Assembly: GCF_019195395.1 (NCBI RefSeq)
Contig: NZ_CP078067.1
Location: 2,309,783-2,373,782, forward strand
DNA: 64,000 bases
Reading direction: 5' to 3'
Source of the DNA: Kaistella faecalis
GTDB taxonomy: Bacteria > Bacteroidota > Bacteroidia > Flavobacteriales > Weeksellaceae
The translations under genes were made by a program, and so were the position numbers. The notes under the pieces were generated by a model, which did not search any database, was not told where the DNA came from, and worked only from the letters and a program-made list of their open reading frames with translations. Shown piece by piece: positions 26,736 to 35,724 of this stretch; the stretch's first letter is position 1; every line of letters starts with the position of its first letter.

Positions 26736-29183
26736 TTGACTTTTGCCCAGATCATTCTCCCGCTCAATCTTAAAGGAACCTTTACTTATAAAGTTTCTGA
26801 GGAATTAATCCGTAATCTGGAAGTTGGGATGAGGGTGTTGGTATCATTTCGCGGCAAAAAGATTTATACAGGAATCGTTGCTGAAATCCATAACACCGAG
26901 CCCGAAAATTTCAGTCCAAAAGAAATCATCAGTATACTTGATGATTTTCCAATTCTTCCACCTCAACAGATTAAGTTTTGGAACTGGATTTCCGAATATT
27001 ATCTCTGTAATCTTGGCGAAATTTACCGTTTTGCGTTTCCCTCGTCTTTAAAACTGGAAAGTGAAACTTATTTAAAGTTAAAGGCGAATATTAAAGTCGA
27101 TTTCGAAAACTTAGATGTGAATGAAATGTATCTCATCCAGGCACTAGAAGTTCGGCAGCTTATTAATGTGACCGAAATTGAAGCATTTATTCCAAAGAAA
27201 GACATCGTCAAAACCATAAAATCGTTAATCGATCTTCAGTACATCGAGATTGATGAAAAGATTGCCGAGAAATACAAAGCGAAAGAAATCGCGTATTTGC
27301 GTGTAAATGATTCAGAACTGGACGGTAACAGTCTTCCGCAGATTCTCCTGTCGCTGAAACGTTCTCCTAAACAGCAGGAAATGTTTCTTTCGATCCTCGA
27401 AAAGCAAACAGAACATCCCGAAAAACCTATCAGGAAATCTGAAATTTTCGGTGAAGGAAATTTTTCCCAGTCACAGTTAAAATCTTTAATTGAAAGAAAT
27501 TTAGTACAGGAATATTTTCTGCAGAAAGACCGTATAGAATCTTATCAGGGGGAAATCGAGGAAATTGAAAAGCTCACTAAGCAGCAGATCCAGGCGAAGA
27601 AAGAAATTGATAATGCTTTCACTGAGGGGAAAAATGTTTTGCTGCACGGCGTTACTTCCTCCGGTAAAACTCATATTTATCTTGAAAAAATTGAAGAAAC
27701 CGTTTCAGCCGGAAAAAATGTTTTATTTCTTCTCCCCGAAATTTCTTTGACCAAGCAGATCGTGCAGCGATTAGAGAAAAAATACGGAAAACAGCTTGGT
27801 TTTTATCACCAAAAACTTACAGATTTCGAAAGGGTGGAAGTTTGGCGCCGAATTAAGAATAATGATGTTAAAATCCTTATCGGAACACGTAACGCGTTGT
27901 TTTTACCTTACGAAAACCTCGGTTTAATTGTGGTTGATGAAGAACATGATTCGGCTTATAAACCACGGGAAGTTTCTCCCTATTTCAATGCAAAAGATTC
28001 TTCACAAATCCTGGCAAAACTATATTCGGCAAACCTTATCCTTGGCTCTGCAACGCCTTCAGTGGAATCCTATTATCTGGCGAAAAAAGACAAAATAAAA
28101 TATGTTTTCCTGAGCGAGAGGTTCGGTAATGTAAAACTTCCTGAATTTGAACTTATCAATTTTAAGGAAGAGCAGGATTCAAAGAAAATTATTGGAAATT
28201 TCTCTTTAAAACTCATCGACGAAATAAAAAGCGAATTGGAGAGGAAGAAGCAGACAATGATTCTGCATAACCGCCGCGGCTACGCAAATGTAGTAGAATG
28301 TGAAACCTGTGGTTACGTAAATTACTGTTCAAATTGTGATGTGGTGATGACGTATCATAAATTTTCCAATGAAATGAAATGTCACTACTGCGGCCAAAAA
28401 GCTTCTAAACCGAAAGTCTGCCCCAAATGCCATTCTGAAAATCTGAATGAAAGAGGGGTAGGAGTTGAACAGATTCACGAGGAAGTTTCGAGGATTTTTC
28501 CTGATTCTGAAGTTGACCGGATGGATGTAGATTCGATGCGGAAAAAGTTTGCCTACGAAAAATTATACGAGAGAATTGAAGAAGGTGAAACCGATATTAT
28601 TGTGGGAACACAGATGATTTCTAAAGGTCTGGATTTCGACAATATAGAATTGGTTGCCATTCCAAGGGCAGATGCTATGCTCTACGTACAGGATTTCCGT
28701 GCGGAGGAACGCGCATACCAATTGATTATGCAGGTGTCGGGACGCGCCGGACGAACTTCCGGGGAAGGAAAAATTCTGATTCAGACCTATAATCCTCAGC
28801 ATGCGGTTTTTCAGCTGATAAAAGAGAATAATTCTGAAAAGATATACTCGCATTTTCTCGATGAAAGAAAGAAATTTCTTTATCCGCCATTTGTGAAACT
28901 GATTATGATCGAACTGAAACACCGCCGTGAAGATAAAGTGAACCGCGCTTCCCAATTTTTAGGGTCGATCCTTAGAAAATATCTACCCGAAGACTGTATT
29001 TTGGGTCCGGAAAAATCACCCATCGCAAAACTCAATTTGATGTATCAGTATCAAATTCTGCTCAAACTACCGCGTGGAAAAAAGTACGCTGAAATGAAAG
29101 GTCTGGTTTTGAAAAGTTTTGAAGAATTCGACGAAATAACTGCTTATCAGAGTATTAAAAAGCTGATATTTGTTGATTTTTAA
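26736..29183 (+). CDS. priA: Primosomal protein N' (replication restart helicase)
   Basis: PriA is the 3'-5' helicase that reloads the replisome at stalled forks. The 815-residue protein has the 3'BD domain (residues 1-100), Walker A GVTSSGKTH, the DEEH box VVDEEHDSAYK, and the zinc-binding Cys pairs between helicase lobes (CETCGYVNYCSNC, CHYCG, CPKC). The start codon is TTG at 26736: the family's N-terminus (AQIILPL) begins three residues later and no in-frame ATG lies upstream. Confidence 0.95.
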   Translation: MTFAQIILPLNLKGTFTYKVSEELIRNLEVGMRVLVSFRGKKIYTGIVAEIHNTEPENFSPKEIISILDDFPILPPQQIKFWNWISEYYLCNLGEIYRFAFPSSLKLESETYLKLKANIKVDFENLDVNEMYLIQALEVRQLINVTEIEAFIPKKDIVKTIKSLIDLQYIEIDEKIAEKYKAKEIAYLRVNDSELDGNSLPQILLSLKRSPKQQEMFLSILEKQTEHPEKPIRKSEIFGEGNFSQSQLKSLIERNLVQEYFLQKDRIESYQGEIEEIEKLTKQQIQAKKEIDNAFTEGKNVLLHGVTSSGKTHIYLEKIEETVSAGKNVLFLLPEISLTKQIVQRLEKKYGKQLGFYHQKLTDFERVEVWRRIKNNDVKILIGTRNALFLPYENLGLIVVDEEHDSAYKPREVSPYFNAKDSSQILAKLYSANLILGSATPSVESYYLAKKDKIKYVFLSERFGNVKLPEFELINFKEEQDSKKIIGNFSLKLIDEIKSELERKKQTMILHNRRGYANVVECETCGYVNYCSNCDVVMTYHKFSNEMKCHYCGQKASKPKVCPKCHSENLNERGVGVEQIHEEVSRIFPDSEVDRMDVDSMRKKFAYEKLYERIEEGETDIIVGTQMISKGLDFDNIELVAIPRADAMLYVQDFRAEERAYQLIMQVSGRAGRTSGEGKILIQTYNPQHAVFQLIKENNSEKIYSHFLDERKKFLYPPFVKLIMIELKHRREDKVNRASQFLGSILRKYLPEDCILGPEKSPIAKLNLMYQYQILLKLPRGKKYAEMKGLVLKSFEEFDEITAYQSIKKLIFVDF

Positions 29184-29226
29184 CAATTTTTAACAAAATT
29201 TACCTGCTTTTGGGAGGGTTAAAATG

Positions 29227-29255
29227 TTGTCTTTCAACAATAATGTATATTTTTG
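29227..29255 (+). promoter_or_regulatory. Promoter of dacB, TTG-N18-TATTTTTG
   Basis: TTG (29227-29229) and TATTTTTG (29248-29255) are 18 bases apart. The predicted leader to the ATG at 29336 is about 75 bases. Confidence 0.55.
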
Positions 29256-29335
29256 AGCGTTGAAAATATGTTTTGCATTTCATATTTTCATTTTCTTAAC
29301 AAATGAGTTCAGAGATAATCAAATAACAAAATTAA

Positions 29336-30793
29336 ATGATTAGACTAAAAAATATATTTCTTGCGCAGGCTTTAGCATTTTCAGCAATCGCATTCGGGCA
29401 AGGTACTTTCACTTCAAATTTACCCCAAACTTACGACAACCGGCCAAGCAGTACCGTTAAGGATTTCAGTTCTTCTGAAAAATTAATGAGTGCGAAGGAA
29501 CTGGTGGATATCAACATCAATTCTATGATGAATGATCCGGTTCTTCGTAACGCCAATTGGGGATTTGTAATTTTCGACCCGAAAACCAGAAAAGTGGTAA
29601 GTTCATACAACGAGTATGCATCGCTGATTCCAGCTTCTACCACCAAATTATTAACCACTGATACAGCAGTAAGCCTGTTGGGCGAAAATTTCCGTTGGAT
29701 TACACAACTCGAATATTCAGGGGACATTGATGAGAACGGTAATCTTCAGGGTAATTTATATATTGTAGGTAGTGGTGACCCATCTTTAGGTACAAATAAG
29801 GCCGGTGCTTCAACGTATTCTGCAATAGTTTCAGACTTTATTGCGGCTATTTCTGAAAAGGGAATTAAAAAGATTAACGGCGATATCATCATTCAAACCG
29901 GAGTTTTCAAAGTAAATAAAACGCAGAAACTCCCGGAAAATATTGTATGGCTAGAGAACGGAAATTACTATCTTCCAGCCGGTTCTACTTATGAAATCAA
30001 TCCTCAGAATGAAAGGCTCATTGCAAAACCCGCAAATCCTTTCGCTGAAAATAAAAACTTCTATTACATCTCTCCTTATATAAAGCAGATGGTTTATGCT
30101 GACAAGTTTGATGGAGTAGGCCTAACTACCAAAGTTGCTGATCCGCCGGCATATCTGGCAAATTCTTTAAGAAGCACCATGGTTAAAAGAGGTGTTGGTA
30201 TAACAGGAAAAGTGGTGGCAAGAACAACAGAGCTCAACCCAGAAAAACGCACAACGATAACTACTTACCAATCACCAACTTTAGCAGATATTATCTACTA
30301 CACGAATCAAAGAAGTGATAATGCATTGGCAGAAGCTACGCTGCGAATGGTTGGTTTTCAGAAAAAAGGCGATCAGACTTTAGAATCCGGAAGAAGTGTT
30401 GTAGTTGAACATTTGAAGGCAAATGCATTCGAAACCGACGGATTGAACTATATGGATGGAAGCGGACTTTCACGGAATAATCTGGTTACTCCGATTTCTC
30501 AGGTGAAATTTTTAACCAACATTATGGATGAGAAATATTATAAAACATATTTTGAATCACTTCCAATTGCAGGACAAACCGGCACTTTGAAAAGTATGTT
30601 TAACGGTGAAGGAAATGGACAGATTTTTGCCAAAACAGGAACTTTAAATAAAGTGAAAACCTTAGCAGGTTACATGAAAACCCATACCGGAAAAACATTG
30701 GTATTCTCTCTTCTTATCAATAATTATGCGGGTTCCGTGGATCAGGTAAAAAACCGGATGGAACAAATTCTTCAGCCTGCACTAAATCTGTAA
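29336..30793 (+). CDS. dacB: D-alanyl-D-alanine carboxypeptidase/endopeptidase (PBP4 type)
   Basis: This 485-residue low-molecular-weight class C penicillin-binding protein trims peptidoglycan peptides in the periplasm. A signal peptide (1-22, ending AFGQ) precedes the catalytic SxxK (Ser101-Lys104 in PASTTK), SDN (QRSDNALAE) and KTG (FAKTGTL) motifs, with the PBP4-type insert domain between the first two. A terminator follows. Confidence 0.93.
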   Translation: MIRLKNIFLAQALAFSAIAFGQGTFTSNLPQTYDNRPSSTVKDFSSSEKLMSAKELVDININSMMNDPVLRNANWGFVIFDPKTRKVVSSYNEYASLIPASTTKLLTTDTAVSLLGENFRWITQLEYSGDIDENGNLQGNLYIVGSGDPSLGTNKAGASTYSAIVSDFIAAISEKGIKKINGDIIIQTGVFKVNKTQKLPENIVWLENGNYYLPAGSTYEINPQNERLIAKPANPFAENKNFYYISPYIKQMVYADKFDGVGLTTKVADPPAYLANSLRSTMVKRGVGITGKVVARTTELNPEKRTTITTYQSPTLADIIYYTNQRSDNALAEATLRMVGFQKKGDQTLESGRSVVVEHLKANAFETDGLNYMDGSGLSRNNLVTPISQVKFLTNIMDEKYYKTYFESLPIAGQTGTLKSMFNGEGNGQIFAKTGTLNKVKTLAGYMKTHTGKTLVFSLLINNYAGSVDQVKNRMEQILQPALNL

Positions 30794-30818
30794 TATTTAA
30801 ATAAATCACGAATTACTT

Positions 30819-30850
30819 AACCTTTCAATAATTATTGAGAGGTTTTTTTT
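30819..30850 (+). terminator. Intrinsic terminator after dacB
   Basis: AACCTTTCAAT pairs with ATTGAGAGGTT (one T-G wobble, 4-base loop), then eight T. Confidence 0.85.
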
Positions 30851-30874
30851 AACTTTAGCGAAAAATATAGCTAA

Positions 30875-32809
30875 ATGAAAAAACTTTATGTAATACTGGT
30901 TACATTGATTTGCGTACAGGTTTCCGCTCAGAAAAACGAAGAAGCAGAACGCAAAAGTATGATCAGCAATGAACTTCTAAAATATTCGAAAATGATTGAT
31001 TATAACGTGAATCCCAATACGTTGAATTATGATTTAAGATACCAGCGGCTCGAACTTCAGCTGGACCCTGCACAGCAGTTCGTAAGTGGCACCGTTACCA
31101 GTCATTTTATTCCGAACCAGAATATGGCAAATATTTATTTTGATCTTTCGGATGGTCTTACGGTTTCAGAAGTGAAGTATCATGGCAATACCCTTTCTTT
31201 CACGCAGCTCAGTAGTAAAGAGGTTAAAATTGATTTCCCGACTAATATACCGGCAGCAACCCTTGATTCCCTTTCAATTAAATATTTCGGCGCGCCGGAT
31301 ACAGGTGGTAGCGCAGGAGATGCTTTCACAATATCAACTCAGGGTGGAACACCTGCTCTGTATACTCTTTCCGAGCCATACGGTGCCCAGGAATGGTTTC
31401 CGACAAAACAGAGCCTTAATGATAAAATTGAAAAAGTTGATATTAAGATCAACACTCCGTCCCAGTACAACGTGGCTTCCAACGGCAAACTTATTTCGGA
31501 AACAATGTTGACCGGCGGCAGAAAACTCACTTACTGGCAAACAAATTATGCAATTCCGGCTTATCTCATTGCTTTAGGAATTACGAATTATACGAAATTA
31601 AATGATACGATGGGAAATCCACCTTTCCCTTTTGTAAATTATCTTTATCCTTCAACCACATCGAATGGTACAATCATGTCTAATATTGAATGGACCAAAA
31701 CTGTGATGGATACCTTTGAACAGTATTTCGGTCCGTATCCTTACAGAAATGAAAAATACGGTCATATGCAATTCGGCTGGGGAGGCGGTATGGAACATGC
31801 CACCATGTCTTCTATGGGATCATGGGGAAGAGGCATTATCGCACATGAACTCGCACACCAGTGGTTCGGCGATAAAGTAACCTGCGGTGCCTGGAACGAC
31901 ATTTGGCTTAATGAAGGATTTGCGACTTTTGGTGAACATCTCGCCAACGAAAAATTACTCATGACCAATTCTCAGTTTCTAGGGTATCTGGGTTCTGAAA
32001 TGAGCTATATCACCAGCGCAGCCGGAGGAAGCGTATATGTTTCTGACAGTAACCTGGGCAATACCGGCGCAATTTTCAGCGGACGGTTGAGCTATTCCAA
32101 AGGAGGTTATATCGTAAGAATGATAAAATGGATATTGGGCGATGACGCATTTTATTCCGCTATTAAGGATTATCATTCAAGGCCGGAGCATGCTTATGGA
32201 TACGCCAAAACAGCGGATCTTAAAAATTCCCTTCTTTTGTCAACAGGTAAAGATTTTACCGAATTTTTTAATGACTGGGTTTATGGTCAGGGCCACCCAA
32301 CTTACCAAATCCGCTGGAATCAGACTTCAGACCAGATGTTAAGATTCAGGGTAAGCCAGACCAGAAGTCACTCATCAGTAAGTTTCTTCGAAATGCCGTT
32401 GCCTATAAAGGTAAACGGAACTGGAGGGCAGGTTGCTTATTTGGTGCTTAATAATACTGTGAACAATCAGACTTTCGCCAATCAGGTGAATTTTCCTGTG
32501 GCATCTGTTCAGTTCAATTACGAAAATCAGATTATCCATAGAAATTCTACAGTAATTAAAGACGCAACGATCCTCTCGGTGAATGATAATACAAAAGATG
32601 GTATTATGATTTATCCCAATCCTGTAGGTGATAAACTAACGGTTTTAGGAGTAGGAAACAATCAGCAATATGGTATTTACAGTGCAGATGGGAAGTTGGT
32701 TAAAAAGGGAAAATTTACAGAGGGGAAGGCAGTTGAAGTCCATCATCTTCCAAAAGGTGTCTACCTTCTGAAAATCGAAAATCAGAATCTCAAATTCATA
32801 AAAGAATAA
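30875..32809 (+). CDS. Secreted M1 aminopeptidase with type IX sorting domain
   Basis: The 644-residue protein has a signal peptide (1-18, ending VSAQ), an M1 N-terminal beta domain, and a gluzincin catalytic domain with H324-E-L-A-H328 and the third zinc ligand E347 (LNEGF). The substrate motif reads GGMEH where most M1 enzymes have GAMEN. The C-terminal 80 residues (IMIYPNPVGDKL, then LPKGVYLLKI) are a type A T9SS sorting domain, so the enzyme is exported across the outer membrane. It lacks the long ERAP-like C-terminal domain. Confidence 0.93.
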   Translation: MKKLYVILVTLICVQVSAQKNEEAERKSMISNELLKYSKMIDYNVNPNTLNYDLRYQRLELQLDPAQQFVSGTVTSHFIPNQNMANIYFDLSDGLTVSEVKYHGNTLSFTQLSSKEVKIDFPTNIPAATLDSLSIKYFGAPDTGGSAGDAFTISTQGGTPALYTLSEPYGAQEWFPTKQSLNDKIEKVDIKINTPSQYNVASNGKLISETMLTGGRKLTYWQTNYAIPAYLIALGITNYTKLNDTMGNPPFPFVNYLYPSTTSNGTIMSNIEWTKTVMDTFEQYFGPYPYRNEKYGHMQFGWGGGMEHATMSSMGSWGRGIIAHELAHQWFGDKVTCGAWNDIWLNEGFATFGEHLANEKLLMTNSQFLGYLGSEMSYITSAAGGSVYVSDSNLGNTGAIFSGRLSYSKGGYIVRMIKWILGDDAFYSAIKDYHSRPEHAYGYAKTADLKNSLLLSTGKDFTEFFNDWVYGQGHPTYQIRWNQTSDQMLRFRVSQTRSHSSVSFFEMPLPIKVNGTGGQVAYLVLNNTVNNQTFANQVNFPVASVQFNYENQIIHRNSTVIKDATILSVNDNTKDGIMIYPNPVGDKLTVLGVGNNQQYGIYSADGKLVKKGKFTEGKAVEVHHLPKGVYLLKIENQNLKFIKE

Positions 32810-32811
32810 AC

Positions 32812-32842
32812 AAAAAAGGCCTTCAGAAATGAAGGCTTTTGT
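32812..32842 (+). terminator. Intrinsic terminator after the M1 peptidase gene
   Basis: GCCTTC and GAAGGC pair around AGAAAT, with one bulged G and short A and T runs. The next 159 bases are AT-rich and hold no feature that I can name. Confidence 0.7.
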
Positions 32843-33001
32843 GTTTAATGACTGATGTTTTCTGCTATATAACTGCCATTATAAATAGGGTGATTTAGCG
32901 GTTGATCAGCTATGGCTTTTATGGTAATTTTATATTTTTAATGTAAAATATTCTAAACACTTATATTGATAAATTAAAATTTTAACACAAAAATCAAAGC
33001 C

Positions 33002-33835
33002 ATGAAAAATTTCACTAAACTCTTTACGTTGTTTTCGGTTGTTGTTTTTAGTACGTTTTTACATTCTCAAAAAAACGATATTGATATGGTACTCAAGCTG
33101 AATGCAGATTTTGATAAGGCGTCCCTGAGTGGGGATCTACCATTTTTCGAAAATGCGCTTGCTCCCGATTTTGTTTCTTATCACCCGGACGGATCTAAGG
33201 TTACGCGTGCAGAAGTACTAGAGCGAATCAGGAAAGAGAAAGAAAAACCCTCCTATAAATTACTAAGTGTTAAAAGTGATGATGTGAAAGTGAAAATGGA
33301 CGGTAATCTGGCCTATGTAACCGGGCTTTGGAATGCATCAACCTCCGGCCTTGAAGCGGATGCTGTACCCCATAACGATACAGGGTTCTACAGTGCCATG
33401 TTTGAAAAAAGAGATGGTAAATGGATGATTGTTTCGGATCATTCTACTGAAAAAACTCATACTTCAGACGAATTGATGCCCTCACTGAAACAAGCAAGCG
33501 ATAATTACGATAAAGCGATATCAACACAGGATGCCCGCATGTTTGATTCGCTGCTTTCTGCAGAATTTACTTCTGTCAATGAAAATGGAAAAATAAGAAA
33601 TAAAGCCGAAGAGATCGCGCAGATAAAATCTGCTGACCTTAAATTAACTTCAGTGAAGTCTGAGGATAAAAAGTTTAGAATTCATCGCAGTACAGCGGTA
33701 GAAACAGGTGTGTTCACTGTCTCAGGAACGTATAAAGGAAAAGCTTTTACGGATAAAGGTCGTTACACTTCGACATGGTTTTACAGCAACGGAAAATGGC
33801 AACTCGCAAGTGACCATACAAGCCTCATCAAGTAG
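33002..33835 (+). CDS. Secreted tandem DUF4440/SnoaL-like protein
   Basis: The 277-residue protein has a signal peptide (1-22, ending LHSQ) and two copies of an NTF2-like DUF4440 domain, at about 27-150 and 160-277. Each copy has the pattern of an N-terminal helix, a short ALAPDFVSYHPDG- or LLSAEFTSVNENG-like strand, and a final WMIVSDHST or WQLASDHTS. NTF2-like folds bind small ligands or act as simple enzymes; neither is shown here. The cupin gene begins 2 bases downstream, so the two form an operon. Confidence 0.8.
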   Translation: MKNFTKLFTLFSVVVFSTFLHSQKNDIDMVLKLNADFDKASLSGDLPFFENALAPDFVSYHPDGSKVTRAEVLERIRKEKEKPSYKLLSVKSDDVKVKMDGNLAYVTGLWNASTSGLEADAVPHNDTGFYSAMFEKRDGKWMIVSDHSTEKTHTSDELMPSLKQASDNYDKAISTQDARMFDSLLSAEFTSVNENGKIRNKAEEIAQIKSADLKLTSVKSEDKKFRIHRSTAVETGVFTVSGTYKGKAFTDKGRYTSTWFYSNGKWQLASDHTSLIK

Positions 33836-33837
33836 AA

Positions 33838-34383
33838 ATGAAACAGTCACGGAAACAATTTATCAACACGGCATCGTTGGGTTTTGCAGGCTTTTTTGTT
33901 CCTGCAGATTTTCTGTCATTTTGCGATGAAGCAGAGCCGGTGGTCGTTCATGAAGACGAAGGTGAAAAGTACTGGATTGGACCACGTAATTCTCCTTTAA
34001 CTATAAAAATTGCCCACTCGCCGAATGGGAAAAAGTCCCTGTCTTTTTGCACCGAAGAAATTGCACCTGGTGAAGGGATTCCCATGCACAAGCATTTGAA
34101 CGAAGATGAACTCATTTTTGTTCACACGGGTGAAGGAATTCTACACGTCGCAGATAAGGAGATTAGGGTTAAAAAGGGCAGCGTAGCTTTAATTCCCAAA
34201 CATTGCTGGCATGGTGTAAAAAATACCGGAAGCGAAATATTCATTATGGTATTTGCTTACACACCGGCTGGATTCGAGGGGTATTTCAGAGAGTTTGGTT
34301 CGCCAGTTGGAAAACTATGGCAGCCAAAATCCCAGGCAGAATATGAAAAACTTAATAAAAAGTGGGGAATTGTGTACAAATAA
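33838..34383 (+). CDS. Cupin-domain protein with Tat-like signal
   Basis: The 181-residue protein begins MKQSRKQFINTASLGFAGFF, which looks like a twin-arginine-type signal with RK in place of RR. A single cupin barrel (about 60-145) has the metal ligands HKH and E of MHKHLNEDE and the second-motif His in PKHCWHGV. It may be a dioxygenase or a sugar- or ligand-binding protein. It is paired with the upstream NTF2-like protein; a joint periplasmic pathway is inference. Confidence 0.8.
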   Translation: MKQSRKQFINTASLGFAGFFVPADFLSFCDEAEPVVVHEDEGEKYWIGPRNSPLTIKIAHSPNGKKSLSFCTEEIAPGEGIPMHKHLNEDELIFVHTGEGILHVADKEIRVKKGSVALIPKHCWHGVKNTGSEIFIMVFAYTPAGFEGYFREFGSPVGKLWQPKSQAEYEKLNKKWGIVYK

Positions 34384-34418
34384 GATAGCAACTCTTTTAC
34401 AATTCATATTAAAACAGT

Positions 34419-34449
34419 CCTCAATTCATAGTTGATTGAGGGCTTTTTT
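34419..34449 (+). terminator. Intrinsic terminator after the cupin gene
   Basis: CCTCAAT pairs with ATTGAGG around a 9-base loop; GC and seven T follow. Confidence 0.8.
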
Positions 34450-34481
34450 TGTTAAATTAGCGTTTCTTAAAAAATTCAATT

Positions 34482-35675
34482 ATGATTTCTAAAAACTATC
34501 TCGATAACTTACAGAGCGAACTACAAAATATTAAGAATGAAGGCCTTTTTAAGACCGAGAGAATCATCACTTCTCAACAGTCCGCCGAAATCGAAGCCAA
34601 CGGAAAAAAGCTCCTGAATTTCTGCGCAAACAATTATTTAGGACTTTCAAATAATCCAGAAGTGATGAAAGCTTCGCAGAATATGATCGAAAGCCACGGT
34701 TACGGTATGTCATCCGTTCGTTTTATCTGCGGAACTCAGGATATCCATAAAGAATTTGAAGCGAAAATTTCCAAATTTTTAGGAATGGAAGATACGATTC
34801 TGTACGCAGCGTGTTTTGATGCGAACGGCGGAGTTTTCGAACCTTTATTTTCTGAAGAAGACGCAATTATTTCTGATGAACTGAACCACGCTTCAATTAT
34901 TGACGGTGTCCGTTTGTGTAAGGCGGCCAGATACCGTTACAAAAACAATAATATGGAGGATTTAGAAGCACAGCTAAAGGCCGCTTCCGAAAAAAATCAC
35001 CGTTTCAGAATCATTGTTACAGACGGCGTTTTTTCCATGGATGGAATTGTTGCTGACTTAAAGGGAGTTTGTGATCTTGCAGAAAAATATGACTGTCTGG
35101 TAATGGTTGACGATTCCCACGCTACCGGATTTATCGGAAAAACCGGCCGCGGAACGCACGAAGCGAACGACGTGATGGGTAGAGTTGATCTTATTACTTC
35201 AACTTTAGGAAAAGCTTTAGGCGGTGCTTTGGGTGGATTTACTTCCGGAAAGAAAGAAATCATTGATATGCTGAGACAGCGTTCAAGACCGTATTTATTT
35301 TCAAATTCACTGGCTCCTGGAATTGTGGGCGCGGCGATGAAAGTTCTGGATATGATTTCCGAAGATACTTCGCTGAGAGACAAAGTGATGGAAAATGCTG
35401 AATATTTTAGAAAAGAAATGAAAGCAAAAGGATTCGATATTCCTGACGGTGATGCAGCGATTGTTCCTGTGATGCTTTATGATGCTCCTTTAGCCCAGAA
35501 AATGGCAGAAAAACTGATGGATGAAGGGATTTACGTTATTGGATTCTTCTATCCTGTGGTTCCGAAAGGCAAAGCCAGAATCCGGGTTCAGCTTTCAGCG
35601 GCGCATACAAAAGAACATTTGGATAAAGCGATTGCCGCGTTTGAGAAAGTAGGAAAAGAGTTAGAAGTAATCTGA
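34482..35675 (+). CDS. kbl: Glycine C-acetyltransferase (2-amino-3-ketobutyrate CoA ligase)
   Basis: This PLP-dependent alpha-oxoamine synthase, 397 residues, matches the usual Kbl length (398 in E. coli). It shows NNYLGLS, the PLP Asp and His in VDDSHATGF and the PLP Lys in [13 protein letters not shown]. Alternatives in the family are BioF and serine palmitoyltransferase; FCANNYLGL and the [17 protein letters not shown] ending favour Kbl. No threonine dehydrogenase gene is adjacent. Confidence 0.88.
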   Translation: MISKNYLDNLQSELQNIKNEGLFKTERIITSQQSAEIEANGKKLLNFCANNYLGLSNNPEVMKASQNMIESHGYGMSSVRFICGTQDIHKEFEAKISKFLGMEDTILYAACFDANGGVFEPLFSEEDAIISDELNHASIIDGVRLCKAARYRYKNNNMEDLEAQLKAASEKNHRFRIIVTDGVFSMDGIVADLKGVCDLAEKYDCLVMVDDSHATGFIGKTGRGTHEANDVMGRVDLITSTLGKALGGALGGFTSGKKEIIDMLRQRSRPYLFSNSLAPGIVGAAMKVLDMISEDTSLRDKVMENAEYFRKEMKAKGFDIPDGDAAIVPVMLYDAPLAQKMAEKLMDEGIYVIGFFYPVVPKGKARIRVQLSAAHTKEHLDKAIAAFEKVGKELEVI

Positions 35676-35694
35676 TACAAAAGAGAATTTAAAT

Positions 35695-35722
35695 AAAAAC
35701 CTTCCGTTGGGAAGGTTTTTTT
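35695..35722. terminator. Bidirectional terminator between kbl and the cys operon
   Basis: AAAAACCTTCC pairs with GGAAGGTTTTT around a short loop, with A and T runs on both sides. Confidence 0.88.
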
Positions 35723-35724
35723 GT

